Assembly (NCBI RefSeq): GCF_022347545.1
Contig: NZ_JAKREW010000014.1
Span: 61,041-125,040 of the forward strand
DNA: 64,000 nt
Origin: Terribium retamae
GTDB lineage: Bacteria > Pseudomonadota > Alphaproteobacteria > Rhizobiales > Rhizobiaceae
Direction of reading: 5' to 3'
Shown: piece after piece, positions 23,990 to 31,571 of the stretch
Layout of the letters: every line of letters starts with the position of its first letter
Position numbering within the stretch: position 1 is the stretch's first letter
Notes under the pieces: generated by a model
The model's database searches: none
What the model was told of the DNA's origin: nothing
What the model saw: the letters and a program-made list of their open reading frames with translations, nothing else
Made by a program: the position numbers and the translations under genes

Positions 23990-25921
23990 TTATGCCGCCT
24001 TGCGGTCACGCGCGGCAAGCCACGCGCTGGTCAATTCCTCGAAGCGCCGCGCCATGTCGTTCACGGCTTGCTCATCGTTCATGTTGCCTGTGAGCCATTG
24101 GCCGGCGGCATGCGCGAAGATTGTACGGCCAACCGCAAAACCCTTGACGATCGGTACTTCCGCGGTTGCGGCGAAAGCCGCCTCCAGCTCCGCCAGAGGC
24201 GCCTCAAGGCCAAGCAGCACGACACCGCGGCAGAACGGATCGTTGCTGAGGATGGTCTCCTCGATCTTCGCCCATGCAGTCGCGGAGGCTTGGGGCTCCA
24301 GCTTCCACCAGTCGGGCTTGATACCGAGTGCGTAGAGTTCCTGAAGCGCACGGGAAATGGTAGTGTCGTCGATCTTGCCGTGCTTGCCGGCGATGATCTC
24401 GACAAGCAGCTCGCGGCCGACCTTTCGCGCCGCTTCGAACAGTGTGCGCAGTTTTTCCTGCTGCTCCTTCTTCAGATCTTCCGGGTCGTCCGGGTGATAG
24501 AAACAGAGGCATTTGATGCAGTGGTCGACGGGCCAGTCTATCAATTGCGACCCGATATCCTGGCTGAACTCGAACCGCAGCGGTCGCGAGCCCGGCAGTT
24601 CGACCGGGCGGCCGAGCCAGACGAAGGGATGACGGGCGAACTCGAACATCGCTTCGCGGCCGTACTTTTCGTCAAGCAGCATACCGTAGCCGGCACGGCC
24701 TGCAGCGACCTTGGCCGCAGCTTTCACCGCCAGCACCTTGAAGGCGTTGATTCGGGAAACATCCACCTCGGCCTTGGCGGCGATGTCTTCCAGTTGCAGG
24801 CGATGATCGCAGGCCAACGCCATCAGGAGAGGGATGTCACGGCGGCGAGTCGTCGCCCAGTGGACGTGATTGATCGCTTCGTCCTTGCGCAGCGCCAGAT
24901 GTTTCGAACCATTCTTCAGGAAGAACTGCAGTTCCGTGTAGGTCGGATATTCGGGAGCGCAGAGCAGCCGCGATACGGCGAATGCACCGCAGGCGTTCGC
25001 CCAGGTCGCGGCAGTGGCAAAATCCTCGCCGCCCAGCCAGCCGCGGAGGAAGCCGGACATGAAGGCATCGCCGGCACCGAGCACATTGTAAATTTCGATT
25101 GGGAAGCCGTCGCCGACGACGCCGTCCTCGAGATCGTCGCTGACCGGCCCGTCATAGACGATGCAGCCTTTGGCGCCTCGCTTGAGGACGATGGTGGCGG
25201 ACGACAGCGAACGGATGGTCTTCAGGGCGGCCAGCAAGTCGCTCTCGCCCGATGCGATCAGCACCTCTTCTTCGGTGCCGACGATCAGGTCGCAGTCCGG
25301 CAAAACGGTCTTCAGTTGTGCCGAAACGCGATCGGATTTGACATAACGACCGAACCCTTCGGCGTGGCCTGCAAGGCCCCAGAGGTTCGGGCGATAGTCG
25401 ATGTCGAACACCACCTTGCCGCCACTCGCCTTGGCGATGCGGATTGCCTTGCGCTGCGCGGCATCGCTGTTGGGCCTGGAGAAATGCGTGCCGGTGACCA
25501 CGATCGCCCTGGCAGAAGCCACGAAAGCCTCGTCGATATCGTCCTCGGACAACGCCATGTCGGCACAGTCGGAACGGTAGAAGATCATCGGCGAGACGCC
25601 CTCGTCCTCCACCGAAAGCAGCACCAGGGCCGTCAGTCGCTCAGGATCGGTATGGACGCCTTCGACATTGACCTTTTCGCGCAGCAGTTGTTCGCGGATG
25701 AAACGGCCCATCTGCTCGTCGCCCACACGCGTCAACAGGGCTGATTTCAGGCCAAGCCGTGCGGTTCCAACGGCGATATTGGCTGGGCAGCCGCCCACGG
25801 ATTTGGCGAAGGAGGTGATGTCTTCCAGCCGGGAGCCGATCTGCTGCCCGTAGAGATCCACCGAGGCGCGGCCGATGGTGATGACGTCGAGCGCCTTGCC
25901 GGCGTCGCGAGGGCTCGCCAT
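23990..25921 (-). CDS. iolC: Bifunctional 5-dehydro-2-deoxygluconokinase / DUF2090 aldolase-like fusion
   Basis: A 643-residue fusion. Residues 1-330 are a PfkB-family sugar kinase (V-G-G-C-P-A-N-I-A-V-G near 43; ATP/anion-hole signature N-V-L-G-A-G-D-A-F-M-S-G-F near 285) that phosphorylates 5-dehydro-2-deoxygluconate. Residues 350-640 are DUF2090, a TIM-barrel domain annotated as 5-dehydro-2-deoxyphosphogluconate aldolase, so two consecutive steps are in one chain. ATG at 25921 with GGGAGG 6 nt upstream. First gene of the iol operon, behind two operator-like sites at 25982-26030. Confidence 0.95.
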   Translation of the reverse strand: MASPRDAGKALDVITIGRASVDLYGQQIGSRLEDITSFAKSVGGCPANIAVGTARLGLKSALLTRVGDEQMGRFIREQLLREKVNVEGVHTDPERLTALVLLSVEDEGVSPMIFYRSDCADMALSEDDIDEAFVASARAIVVTGTHFSRPNSDAAQRKAIRIAKASGGKVVFDIDYRPNLWGLAGHAEGFGRYVKSDRVSAQLKTVLPDCDLIVGTEEEVLIASGESDLLAALKTIRSLSSATIVLKRGAKGCIVYDGPVSDDLEDGVVGDGFPIEIYNVLGAGDAFMSGFLRGWLGGEDFATAATWANACGAFAVSRLLCAPEYPTYTELQFFLKNGSKHLALRKDEAINHVHWATTRRRDIPLLMALACDHRLQLEDIAAKAEVDVSRINAFKVLAVKAAAKVAAGRAGYGMLLDEKYGREAMFEFARHPFVWLGRPVELPGSRPLRFEFSQDIGSQLIDWPVDHCIKCLCFYHPDDPEDLKKEQQEKLRTLFEAARKVGRELLVEIIAGKHGKIDDTTISRALQELYALGIKPDWWKLEPQASATAWAKIEETILSNDPFCRGVVLLGLEAPLAELEAAFAATAEVPIVKGFAVGRTIFAHAAGQWLTGNMNDEQAVNDMARRFEELTSAWLAARDRKAA

Positions 25922-25981
25922 GCTTTCCTCCCTGAAAATGAAAGGCTCCTGGCGCCAAAAGACGCCGTCGTCACTCCCTTA

Positions 25982-26000
25982 TATGAAATGATAATTCCAT
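25982..26000. promoter_or_regulatory. IolR operator-like site A (iolC promoter)
   Basis: TATGAAAT-N4-ATTCCAT, the same 19-bp pattern as sites at 26012 and 31444. It contains GAAA-N6-TTCC, one base from the GGAA-N6-TTCC palindrome reported for IolR of Sinorhizobium meliloti. Confidence 0.75.
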
Positions 26001-26011
26001 TGCATAGTCAA

Positions 26012-26030
26012 TATGGAATGGAAATTCCCG
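26012..26030. promoter_or_regulatory. IolR operator-like site B (iolC promoter)
   Basis: TATGGAAT-N4-ATTCCCG, exactly 30 bp from site A. It contains a perfect GGAA-N6-TTCC. Confidence 0.75.
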
Positions 26031-26046
26031 AGCTATTTTGCGGCCA

Positions 26047-26868
26047 TCAGGCTCCGCTGCGACGCTCTGCGGTTGCCACGGCCAGCGTCATGGCCAGCGC
26101 CATGGTGGCCGACAGGGAGCGGAAGCCGGCGCAATCGGCCTCGGCCACTTCGAACCAGACCCTGGCCGACTGGGCGAGCGGCGAAAAGGCGCTGTCGGTG
26201 ATGGCCACCACTGGAACGCCCTGCTCGGCAAGCATGCGGGCATAGTCCACGGTCTGGGTGGCGTAGGGCGAGAAACTGATCGCCACCACGGCATCCTTCG
26301 GCGTGGCGAAGGACATGACTTCCGGATCGAGGCCGGCAGCGGATTCGACCAGCGTGTAGCGGATCTTCAGCTTGCCCAGTGCATAGGCCATGTAGGAGGT
26401 GATCGGATAGGAACGGCGGCGGGCGATGAGATAGATAGTCTCGGCCTTCGCCAGGACATCTACCGCGCGGTCGAGCAGGCCATCGTCGAGCGAACGCGAC
26501 ACCGCCTCCAGCGACCGAGTCGAGGCTTCTACGAAACCGTCGAGGATGGCGCGGTTCTGCGTGGTGCCGCTCCCCCGCAGCGTTTTCAGCCGGTCTTCAT
26601 AGGATGTCGTCCGTTCGCGCAGCCGCTCCCGGAAAACCGATTGCAGGCTGGTGAAACCATCGAAACCGAGAAACTGTGCGAAGCGGATGAGCGTCGAAGG
26701 CTGCACGCCGGCAGAAGCTGCGATGCTCGCCGCCGTACCGAAGGCGATCTCGTCGGGATTGTCGAGCGCATAGGCGGCGATCTGCGCAATGCGCTTCGGC
26801 AAGGCGGCGCGCCGTTCCAGGACGAGGTTGCGGAGCGATTCGTAATCTTGCGGCAGGCGAGGGTTCAT
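26047..26868 (-). CDS. iolR: MurR/RpiR-family inositol regulator (IolR)
   Basis: A 273-residue regulator from the ATG at 26868; a GTG at 26934 would add 22 residues with no better ribosome site. The N-terminal RpiR-type HTH reads EIAFGTAASIAASAGVQPST then L-I-R-F-A-Q-F-L-G. The C-terminal half is a sugar-isomerase (SIS) domain with IYLIARRRSYPITSYMAYAL, expected to bind an inositol catabolite such as a phosphorylated pathway intermediate. It sits directly upstream of iolC on the same strand. In S. meliloti the homologue represses iol genes and idhA; the matching sites here are before iolC and iolG. Confidence 0.9.
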   Translation of the reverse strand: MNPRLPQDYESLRNLVLERRAALPKRIAQIAAYALDNPDEIAFGTAASIAASAGVQPSTLIRFAQFLGFDGFTSLQSVFRERLRERTTSYEDRLKTLRGSGTTQNRAILDGFVEASTRSLEAVSRSLDDGLLDRAVDVLAKAETIYLIARRRSYPITSYMAYALGKLKIRYTLVESAAGLDPEVMSFATPKDAVVAISFSPYATQTVDYARMLAEQGVPVVAITDSAFSPLAQSARVWFEVAEADCAGFRSLSATMALAMTLAVATAERRSGA

Positions 26869-26951
26869 GAGCCGGAGAATCCCCTGTTCCGTCCCTGATC
26901 GCAAGAGCTTAGCAGTCTCAACAAGAGCTGTCACAGGAAATAGATCATATG

Positions 26952-26968
26952 TTCCGTATGATACGGAA
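26952..26968. promoter_or_regulatory. Perfect palindrome in the divergent iolR / oxidoreductase promoter region
   Basis: TTCCGTAT-G-ATACGGAA, 8-bp arms with a 1-bp centre, 84 bp upstream of the iolR ATG and 48 bp upstream of the divergent oxidoreductase ATG. It shares TTCC/GGAA blocks with the iol operators but in the opposite arrangement, so it may bind another regulator or be used for iolR autoregulation. Confidence 0.55.
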
Positions 26969-27015
26969 ATGGATTAAAAAATGCATCACGACCTTGCGCA
27001 CGGAGGAGATTGCAG

Positions 27016-28125
27016 ATGATCGGCGTCGGCTTGATCGGAACCGGTTTCATGGGCAAGTGCCATGCCCTGGCCTGGACGTCCGTGCGCACCGTCTTCGGAG
27101 ACGTCGAACCGGTACGGCTTGTTCATCTGGCCGAGGCCAATCCCGACCTGGCAAGGCAGCGCGCCAGCGAATTCGGCTTCGAGAAGGCTTCCGGCGATTG
27201 GCGCGCACTGATCGAGGATCCGGCCGTCGATGTCGTCTCGATCACGACCCCGAACCAGTTTCATCCGGAGATGGCCATAGCTGCGCTCGAAGCCGGCAAA
27301 CATGTCTGGTGCGAAAAACCGATGGCGCCGTCCTTCGCCGATGCCGAGGCGATGCTGGCCGCGGCGCGCCGTTCCGGCAAAGCGGCGGCGCTTGGCTACA
27401 ACTACATCCAGAGCCCGTCGATCCGGCATATCCGGACGCTGCTGAATGAAGGAGCGATCGGCACGGTCAATCATCTGCGCGTCGAGATGGACGAAGATTT
27501 CATGGCCGCCCCCGAAACGCCGTTCAACTGGAAGCATGAGGCGGCATCCGGCTATGGCGCGCTGGATGATTTCGCCGTACATCCGCTGTCGCTGGTCAAG
27601 GCGCTGTTCGGTCACGTCGCCAGCGTGATGTGCGACATGGCCAAGCCTTATGCCGATCGCGCCGTGGCAGGCGGCGGGCGGCGTGCCGTCGAGACTTATG
27701 ACATCGCCAGCACCCTGGTCCATCTCGACAATGGCGTGTCGGGCACGCTGCTGGTCAATCGTTCGGCTTGGGGTCGTAAGGGCCGTATCGCGGTGCAGAT
27801 CTTTGGTTCGAAAGGCTCGATCCTGTTCGACCAGGAGCGGTTCAACGAATTCCAGCTCTATGTCACTGCCGATCGCGCCACCGAACAGGGATACCGCACC
27901 ATCCTGGCGGCGCCGGTCCACAAGCCCTATGACCGTTTCATCCCGGCGCCCGGCCACGGGCTGGGCTTCAATGATCTCAAGACGATCGAATGCCGCGAAC
28001 TGATCCGCCGCATCCGCGGTGAAGAGGCAAACCTGATCGAGTTCGACGAAGGGTTGGAGATCGAGCGCACCGTGCATGCCATGGCGCGGTCGTTCGAGGA
28101 AAGGCGCTGGGTCGACGTGCGATAA
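27016..28125 (+). CDS. Gfo/Idh/MocA family oxidoreductase, probably inositol-related
   Basis: A 369-residue NAD(P)-dependent dehydrogenase. The Rossmann motif is V-G-L-I-G-T-G-F-M-G at the N terminus and the E-K-P motif (V-W-C-E-K-P-M-A) is near residue 100; the C-terminal beta-sheet domain is complete. The ATG at 27016 with GGAGGAG 6 nt upstream is chosen over a TTG two codons earlier. It is divergent from iolR and shares its regulatory region, which suggests oxidation of an inositol isomer or related cyclitol, comparable to IolW/IolX-type enzymes. The substrate cannot be assigned from sequence. Confidence 0.85.
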   Translation: MIGVGLIGTGFMGKCHALAWTSVRTVFGDVEPVRLVHLAEANPDLARQRASEFGFEKASGDWRALIEDPAVDVVSITTPNQFHPEMAIAALEAGKHVWCEKPMAPSFADAEAMLAAARRSGKAAALGYNYIQSPSIRHIRTLLNEGAIGTVNHLRVEMDEDFMAAPETPFNWKHEAASGYGALDDFAVHPLSLVKALFGHVASVMCDMAKPYADRAVAGGGRRAVETYDIASTLVHLDNGVSGTLLVNRSAWGRKGRIAVQIFGSKGSILFDQERFNEFQLYVTADRATEQGYRTILAAPVHKPYDRFIPAPGHGLGFNDLKTIECRELIRRIRGEEANLIEFDEGLEIERTVHAMARSFEERRWVDVR

Positions 28126-28127
28126 CG

Positions 28128-28160
28128 CTGCCTAGCGGCGGGAGACCCGCCGCCAGGCAG
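28128..28160. terminator. Strong stem-loop between convergent oxidoreductase and DAHP synthase genes
   Basis: 15-bp arms 28128-28142 and 28146-28160 (one mismatch) around a 3-nt loop, in the 43-bp gap between two convergent genes. There is no clear T run on either side, so it is more likely a shared 3'-end structure than a classical intrinsic terminator. Confidence 0.6.
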
Positions 28161-28168
28161 GTGCATGA

Positions 28169-29260
28169 TCATGCAGCGCCTGGTCGCTTGGCAATCATGG
28201 CGCGCTGCGCGCTGCGGCGTTGTTCGACGGCCTCGGCCAGTCCCTTGAGCACGGTCTCCGTCGTTGCCCAGTCGATGCAGCCGTCCGTGATGCTCTGGCC
28301 ATAAACCAGCGGCTTGCCGGGGATCACATCCTGCCTGCCGGCGACGAGGTTGCTCTCGATCATCAGGCCGATGATGCGGTCGTCGCCCGCCGCGACCTGG
28401 GTAGCCACATCGGCGGCGACCATCGGCTGGTTTTCCGGCTTCTTGTTGCTGTTGGCGTGGCTGACATCGATCATCAGTCGTGGCGCGATACCGACACGGG
28501 CGAGTTCCGCGCTGGCAGCCTCGACGCTTGCCGCGTCGTAGTTGGGCGCAAGGCCACCACGCAGGATGACGTGGCAGTCTTCATTGCCGGTGGTCGCCGC
28601 GATCGCGCTGCGCCCGCCTTTGGTCACCGCCATGAAATGATGCGGGTGCGCGGCGGATTTCACCGCGTCGGCAGCGATGCGGACATTGCCGTCGGTGCCG
28701 TTCTTGAAACCGACCGGACAGGACAGGCCGGATGCCAGTTCACGGTGGATCTGGCTCTCGGTCGTCCGCGCACCGATCGCACCCCAGGCGACGAGATCGG
28801 CGATGTATTGCGGTGTCGTCATGTCGAGGAACTCGGTCGCTGCCGGCAGACCGAGATTGTTGACGGCGGCCAGTACGTTTCGCGCCAGTCTCAGCCCCTT
28901 GTCGATGTTGAAGCTGCCGTCGAGATCGGGATCGTTGATCAGGCCCTTCCAGCCGACCGTGGTGCGTGGCTTCTCGAAATAAACCCGCATGACGATCTCC
29001 AGCCGGTCGGACAGACTATCGCGCAGTGCCGCCAGACGATTGGCGTAGTCTATGGCTGCGGCCGGATCGTGGATCGAACAGGGACCCACGACGACCAGCA
29101 ACCGATCGTCGATACCCGTCAGCATGGCGTGGATCGCATTGCGCGACGCGGCAACCGTGCGGGTCGCGGTCAGCGTGCGCGGTATCTCCTGCATCACCTG
29201 GTCAGGCGTGCTCAGTTCCTTGAGTTCCTTGACCCGAAGGTCGTCTGTGGTGGTCAACAC
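28169..29260 (-). CDS. aroG: 3-deoxy-7-phosphoheptulonate synthase, class I (AroG/AroF type)
   Basis: A 363-residue DAHP synthase, the first enzyme of the shikimate pathway (phosphoenolpyruvate plus erythrose 4-phosphate). Family motifs include V-V-G-P-C-S-I-H-D near 60, R-V-Y-F-E-K-P-R-T near 90 and ESQIHRELASGLSCPVGFKN near 170. The frame stays open upstream to 29344, but that extra part is the attenuator hairpin; the real start is the GTG at 29260 (followed by TTG), with AGGAG 9 nt upstream. It is preceded by an aromatic-rich leader peptide and a terminator, so it is controlled by attenuation. It is not functionally related to the iol genes around it. Confidence 0.95.
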   Translation of the reverse strand: MLTTTDDLRVKELKELSTPDQVMQEIPRTLTATRTVAASRNAIHAMLTGIDDRLLVVVGPCSIHDPAAAIDYANRLAALRDSLSDRLEIVMRVYFEKPRTTVGWKGLINDPDLDGSFNIDKGLRLARNVLAAVNNLGLPAATEFLDMTTPQYIADLVAWGAIGARTTESQIHRELASGLSCPVGFKNGTDGNVRIAADAVKSAAHPHHFMAVTKGGRSAIAATTGNEDCHVILRGGLAPNYDAASVEAASAELARVGIAPRLMIDVSHANSNKKPENQPMVAADVATQVAAGDDRIIGLMIESNLVAGRQDVIPGKPLVYGQSITDGCIDWATTETVLKGLAEAVEQRRSAQRAMIAKRPGAA

Positions 29261-29298
29261 GGCTTTCTGCTCCTGGTTGGAGACCTGCCGGCTGAAAC

Positions 29299-29323
29299 AA
29301 AAAAGCCGCCAGGTCTGGCGGCT
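29299..29323 (-). terminator. Attenuator terminator in the DAHP synthase leader
   Basis: On the minus strand, AGCCGCCAG (29323-29315) pairs perfectly with CTGGCGGCT (29312-29304) around a 2-nt loop; TTTTTT is read at 29304-29299. It stands 39 bp before the aroG start codon. The 5' arm can pair alternatively with CTGGCGGC at 29377-29370 inside the leader peptide gene (antiterminator). Confidence 0.9.
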
Positions 29324-29347
29324 GTTCGGATTTTTATGCTGCAATCT

Positions 29348-29425
29348 TCAGATCGAGCGCAATCCTCCCGCCGCCAGCGAGCTACCGTAGCTAAAGTACC
29401 AAAACGAGGCGGTCAGGTGGATCAT
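29348..29425 (-). CDS. Aromatic leader peptide of the DAHP synthase attenuator
   Basis: A 25-codon ORF, ATG at 29425 and TGA at 29350-29348. Codons 8-13 (29404-29387) encode F-W-Y-F-S-Y, so five of six consecutive residues are aromatic and all three aromatic amino acids are represented. The segment just after them (codons 17-19, 29377-29369) is CTGGCGGCG, complementary to the 5' arm of the downstream terminator. A ribosome stalled on the Phe/Trp/Tyr codons would leave that segment free to form the antiterminator. An AGCTAC-G-GTAGCT hairpin over codons 12-16 (29392-29380) can act as the competing early stem. The ribosome site (GAAG) is weak. Confidence 0.85.
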   Translation of the reverse strand: MIHLTASFWYFSYGSSLAAGGLRSI

Positions 29426-29562
29426 GGCGTGGCTTCTAGCCGAAGTCGCGGCGTTTGTCACGCTGGATATTGATGGATCCAGGACGCCTCAAGCGCTGGC
29501 GCGGCCATGGCCGCTGGCATCGCGCCAACGGGCAGCGCCGGCCATCAGCATGACCGTTGGCA
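29426..29562 (-). other. SDR 3' hairpin and attenuated DAHP synthase promoter region
   Basis: On the minus strand this is downstream of the SDR gene and upstream of the leader peptide. It holds a perfect 14-bp palindrome GCGGCCATGGCCGC at 29501-29514 that could end or stabilise the SDR transcript. A weak promoter candidate (TTGAGG, 17 nt, TATCCA) lies at about 29493-29465. Confidence 0.4.
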
Positions 29563-30357
29563 TTACTCGCCGATAATGCCCGGCACGTTCTGGTCGTAAT
29601 CCACCAGCGCGCCGGTCATCACGCCGGACTGGGGCGACAGCATGTAGGTGATGAGGCCTGCCATCTCATGCGTCTTCACCAGCTGCCCCATCGGCGCGGC
29701 AGCTTCGGCCTTGGCAAGCCAGTCGGCTCCGGCGCCATGGAATTTCGCCTGCGTATCGGCCTCGCCCGGCGTATCCATCCAGCCGGGCAGCACCGCGTTG
29801 CAGCGGATACGGTTGCGACGATAGGCGTTGGCGACATTCTTGGTCAGCGTCGCCAGGGCGCCCTTGCTCGCCGAATAGGAGGACAGGAAGGACTGGCCGC
29901 CATGCACGTTCACCGAAAGCACATTGACGATCGAGCCTGCCTGCCGGGTGTCCAGCAGGTGCTTGACCAGACCCTGCATCAGGAAGAACGGGCCGCGCAC
30001 ATTGATCGCGAACATCTCGTCGAACATGGCGGGCGTGGTTTCGACCAGCGAGCCGCGCGCGGCCGAGGCCGCGGCGTTGACCAGTGCATTCAGGCCGCCG
30101 AACCGCTTCACGCCGGCTTCGACGGCAGCGAGACAGGCATCCGGGTCGGCAAGGTCGCCGCTGACGAAGATCGCTTCCGCGCCCTTCTTTTCCAGTTCGG
30201 CAATAGCGGTCCGGCCTTTCTCCTCGGAACGTCCGAGCAGAACCAGCGCCTTGCAGCCTTCGTCGACGAGTTGTCGTGCGACCGCCAATCCGACGCCCTG
30301 CGCACCCCCGGTGACCAGCGCCCGCGTTGCGCTGTTGCGTGTATCGAGAGCGCTCAT
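29563..30357 (-). CDS. SDR family oxidoreductase linked to iolG
   Basis: A 264-residue short-chain dehydrogenase. The cofactor motif T-G-G-A-Q-G-V-G is at residues 17-24, N-A-A-A near 92, and the catalytic Ser...Y-S-A-S-K (Tyr/Lys) near 160. The ATG at 30357 has GGGAGG 5 nt upstream; a longer frame would overlap iolG. It lies 19 bp after iolG on the same strand, so both are probably induced by inositol. It may oxidise another cyclitol or an inositol-derived ketone; the substrate is unknown. Confidence 0.85.
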   Translation of the reverse strand: MSALDTRNSATRALVTGGAQGVGLAVARQLVDEGCKALVLLGRSEEKGRTAIAELEKKGAEAIFVSGDLADPDACLAAVEAGVKRFGGLNALVNAAASAARGSLVETTPAMFDEMFAINVRGPFFLMQGLVKHLLDTRQAGSIVNVLSVNVHGGQSFLSSYSASKGALATLTKNVANAYRRNRIRCNAVLPGWMDTPGEADTQAKFHGAGADWLAKAEAAAPMGQLVKTHEMAGLITYMLSPQSGVMTGALVDYDQNVPGIIGE

Positions 30358-30376
30358 TCCGGCCTCCCTGCCTGGC

Positions 30377-31372
30377 TTACTTGTCGAGACGGATCGTCTT
30401 GCCCTGCTTGGCGGATTTGAGCGCAGCATCGGCGATCTTCAGCGCGATCAGTCCGTCCTTGCCGCTGGGCGAAGCTTTCTTGCCGGTGGTCGTCGCCTCG
30501 ATGAAGGTGGCGATCTCGTTGGCATAGGCGTCGATGTAGCGGGTCATGAAGAAGTCGTGCAGCGGCGGGCGGACATAACCCTTCTCGCTGGCCACTTCGA
30601 TCGAGACTGGGCGCTGGTTTTCGGCAGCGACCATGCCTTTCGAACCGTGCACTTCGATGCGCTGGTCGTAGCCGTAGGTGGCGCGGCGCGAATTGGAGAT
30701 GACGGCCTGTTTGCCCGATGCAGTTTCCAGGATGACGCTGACGGAATCGAAGTCGCCGGCCTCGCCGATCTTCTTGTCGACCAGCACCGAAGCATGCGCC
30801 GACACGGCCACAGGCTCTTCGCCGAGCAGGAAACGCGCCATGTCGAAATCATGGATGGTCATGTCGCGGAAGATGCCGCCCGAACGCTTGATGTAGTCGA
30901 CCGGCGGCGCCCCCGGGTCGCGCGAGGTGATCACCACCTGCTCGACCTTGCCGACGGCGCCGTCGTCGATCGCCTTGCGCACGGCGGCAAAATGCGGGTC
31001 GAAGCGGCGGTTGAAGCCGACCATCAGCGCGGCCTTGGTCTTGTCGACCACGGCCAGGCATTTCTCCACGCGCTTGACGTCGAGATCGATCGGCTTTTCG
31101 CAGAAGATCGCTTTGCCGGCCCTGGCGAAGCGCTCGATCAGGTCGGCATGGGTGTCGGTCGGCGTGCAGATGATCACTGCATCGATGTCCGCAGCTTTCT
31201 CAATCGCTTCGATGGAACGGACTTCCGCACCATAGCTGGCAGCCAGTTCCTTGGCTGCCTTTTCGAAAGCATCTGCGACGGCGACCAGCTTGGCCTGCGG
31301 GTTCGAGCCGACCGCTCGCGCATGAACCTTACCGATGCGGCCGGCGCCGAGGAGACCAAAACGCACTGTCAT
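30377..31372 (-). CDS. iolG: myo-Inositol 2-dehydrogenase
   Basis: A 331-residue Gfo/Idh/MocA enzyme that oxidises myo-inositol to 2-keto-myo-inositol, the first catabolic step. G-L-L-G-A-G-R-I-G-K-V-H is the NAD motif, F-C-E-K-P-I-D-L-D-V the E-K-P motif near 95, and the catalytic region S-G-G-I-F-R-D-M-T-I-H-D-F-D-M holds the Asp/His pair near 175. It corresponds to idhA of S. meliloti. The ATG has AAGGGG upstream, and an operator-like site lies at 31444-31462. Confidence 0.93.
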   Translation of the reverse strand: MTVRFGLLGAGRIGKVHARAVGSNPQAKLVAVADAFEKAAKELAASYGAEVRSIEAIEKAADIDAVIICTPTDTHADLIERFARAGKAIFCEKPIDLDVKRVEKCLAVVDKTKAALMVGFNRRFDPHFAAVRKAIDDGAVGKVEQVVITSRDPGAPPVDYIKRSGGIFRDMTIHDFDMARFLLGEEPVAVSAHASVLVDKKIGEAGDFDSVSVILETASGKQAVISNSRRATYGYDQRIEVHGSKGMVAAENQRPVSIEVASEKGYVRPPLHDFFMTRYIDAYANEIATFIEATTTGKKASPSGKDGLIALKIADAALKSAKQGKTIRLDK

Positions 31373-31443
31373 GACAACCCCTTTGCTAGGCGCGCCGGTC
31401 GAGGTCGCACCGGATACGGAATGAAAAGGCCAGAAAGACTCTG

Positions 31444-31462
31444 TATGAAATATTTATTCCAT
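31444..31462. promoter_or_regulatory. IolR operator-like site C (iolG promoter)
   Basis: TATGAAAT-N4-ATTCCAT, identical in both 7-8 bp arms to site A at 25982-26000 and differing only in the centre. It is 72 bp upstream of the iolG start, at a promoter-like distance. Confidence 0.78.
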
Positions 31463-31571
31463 GTTCTCTCGGGCCGTCAAGCACCAAGGCATGCCGGATA
31501 CGATCTCGAACACAGGCATGTTTTTTTGAAACGAACGCAGCGGTGAAAAACCCTGCGCGAGCTGGTCGAGG

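Noticed and set aside
23636..25744. 702-codon open frame on the plus strand opposite iolC
   Set aside because: It is antisense to a clearly conserved kinase/aldolase fusion, has shadow-type composition (His/Arg/Asp-rich) and no recognisable domain.
26038..26898. Plus-strand frame opposite iolR
   Set aside because: The minus strand carries an intact RpiR HTH and SIS domain; the plus frame has no known features.
29261..29344. N-terminal extension of the DAHP synthase
   Set aside because: This stretch is the attenuator hairpin and T run; the ribosome site and family N terminus support the GTG at 29260.
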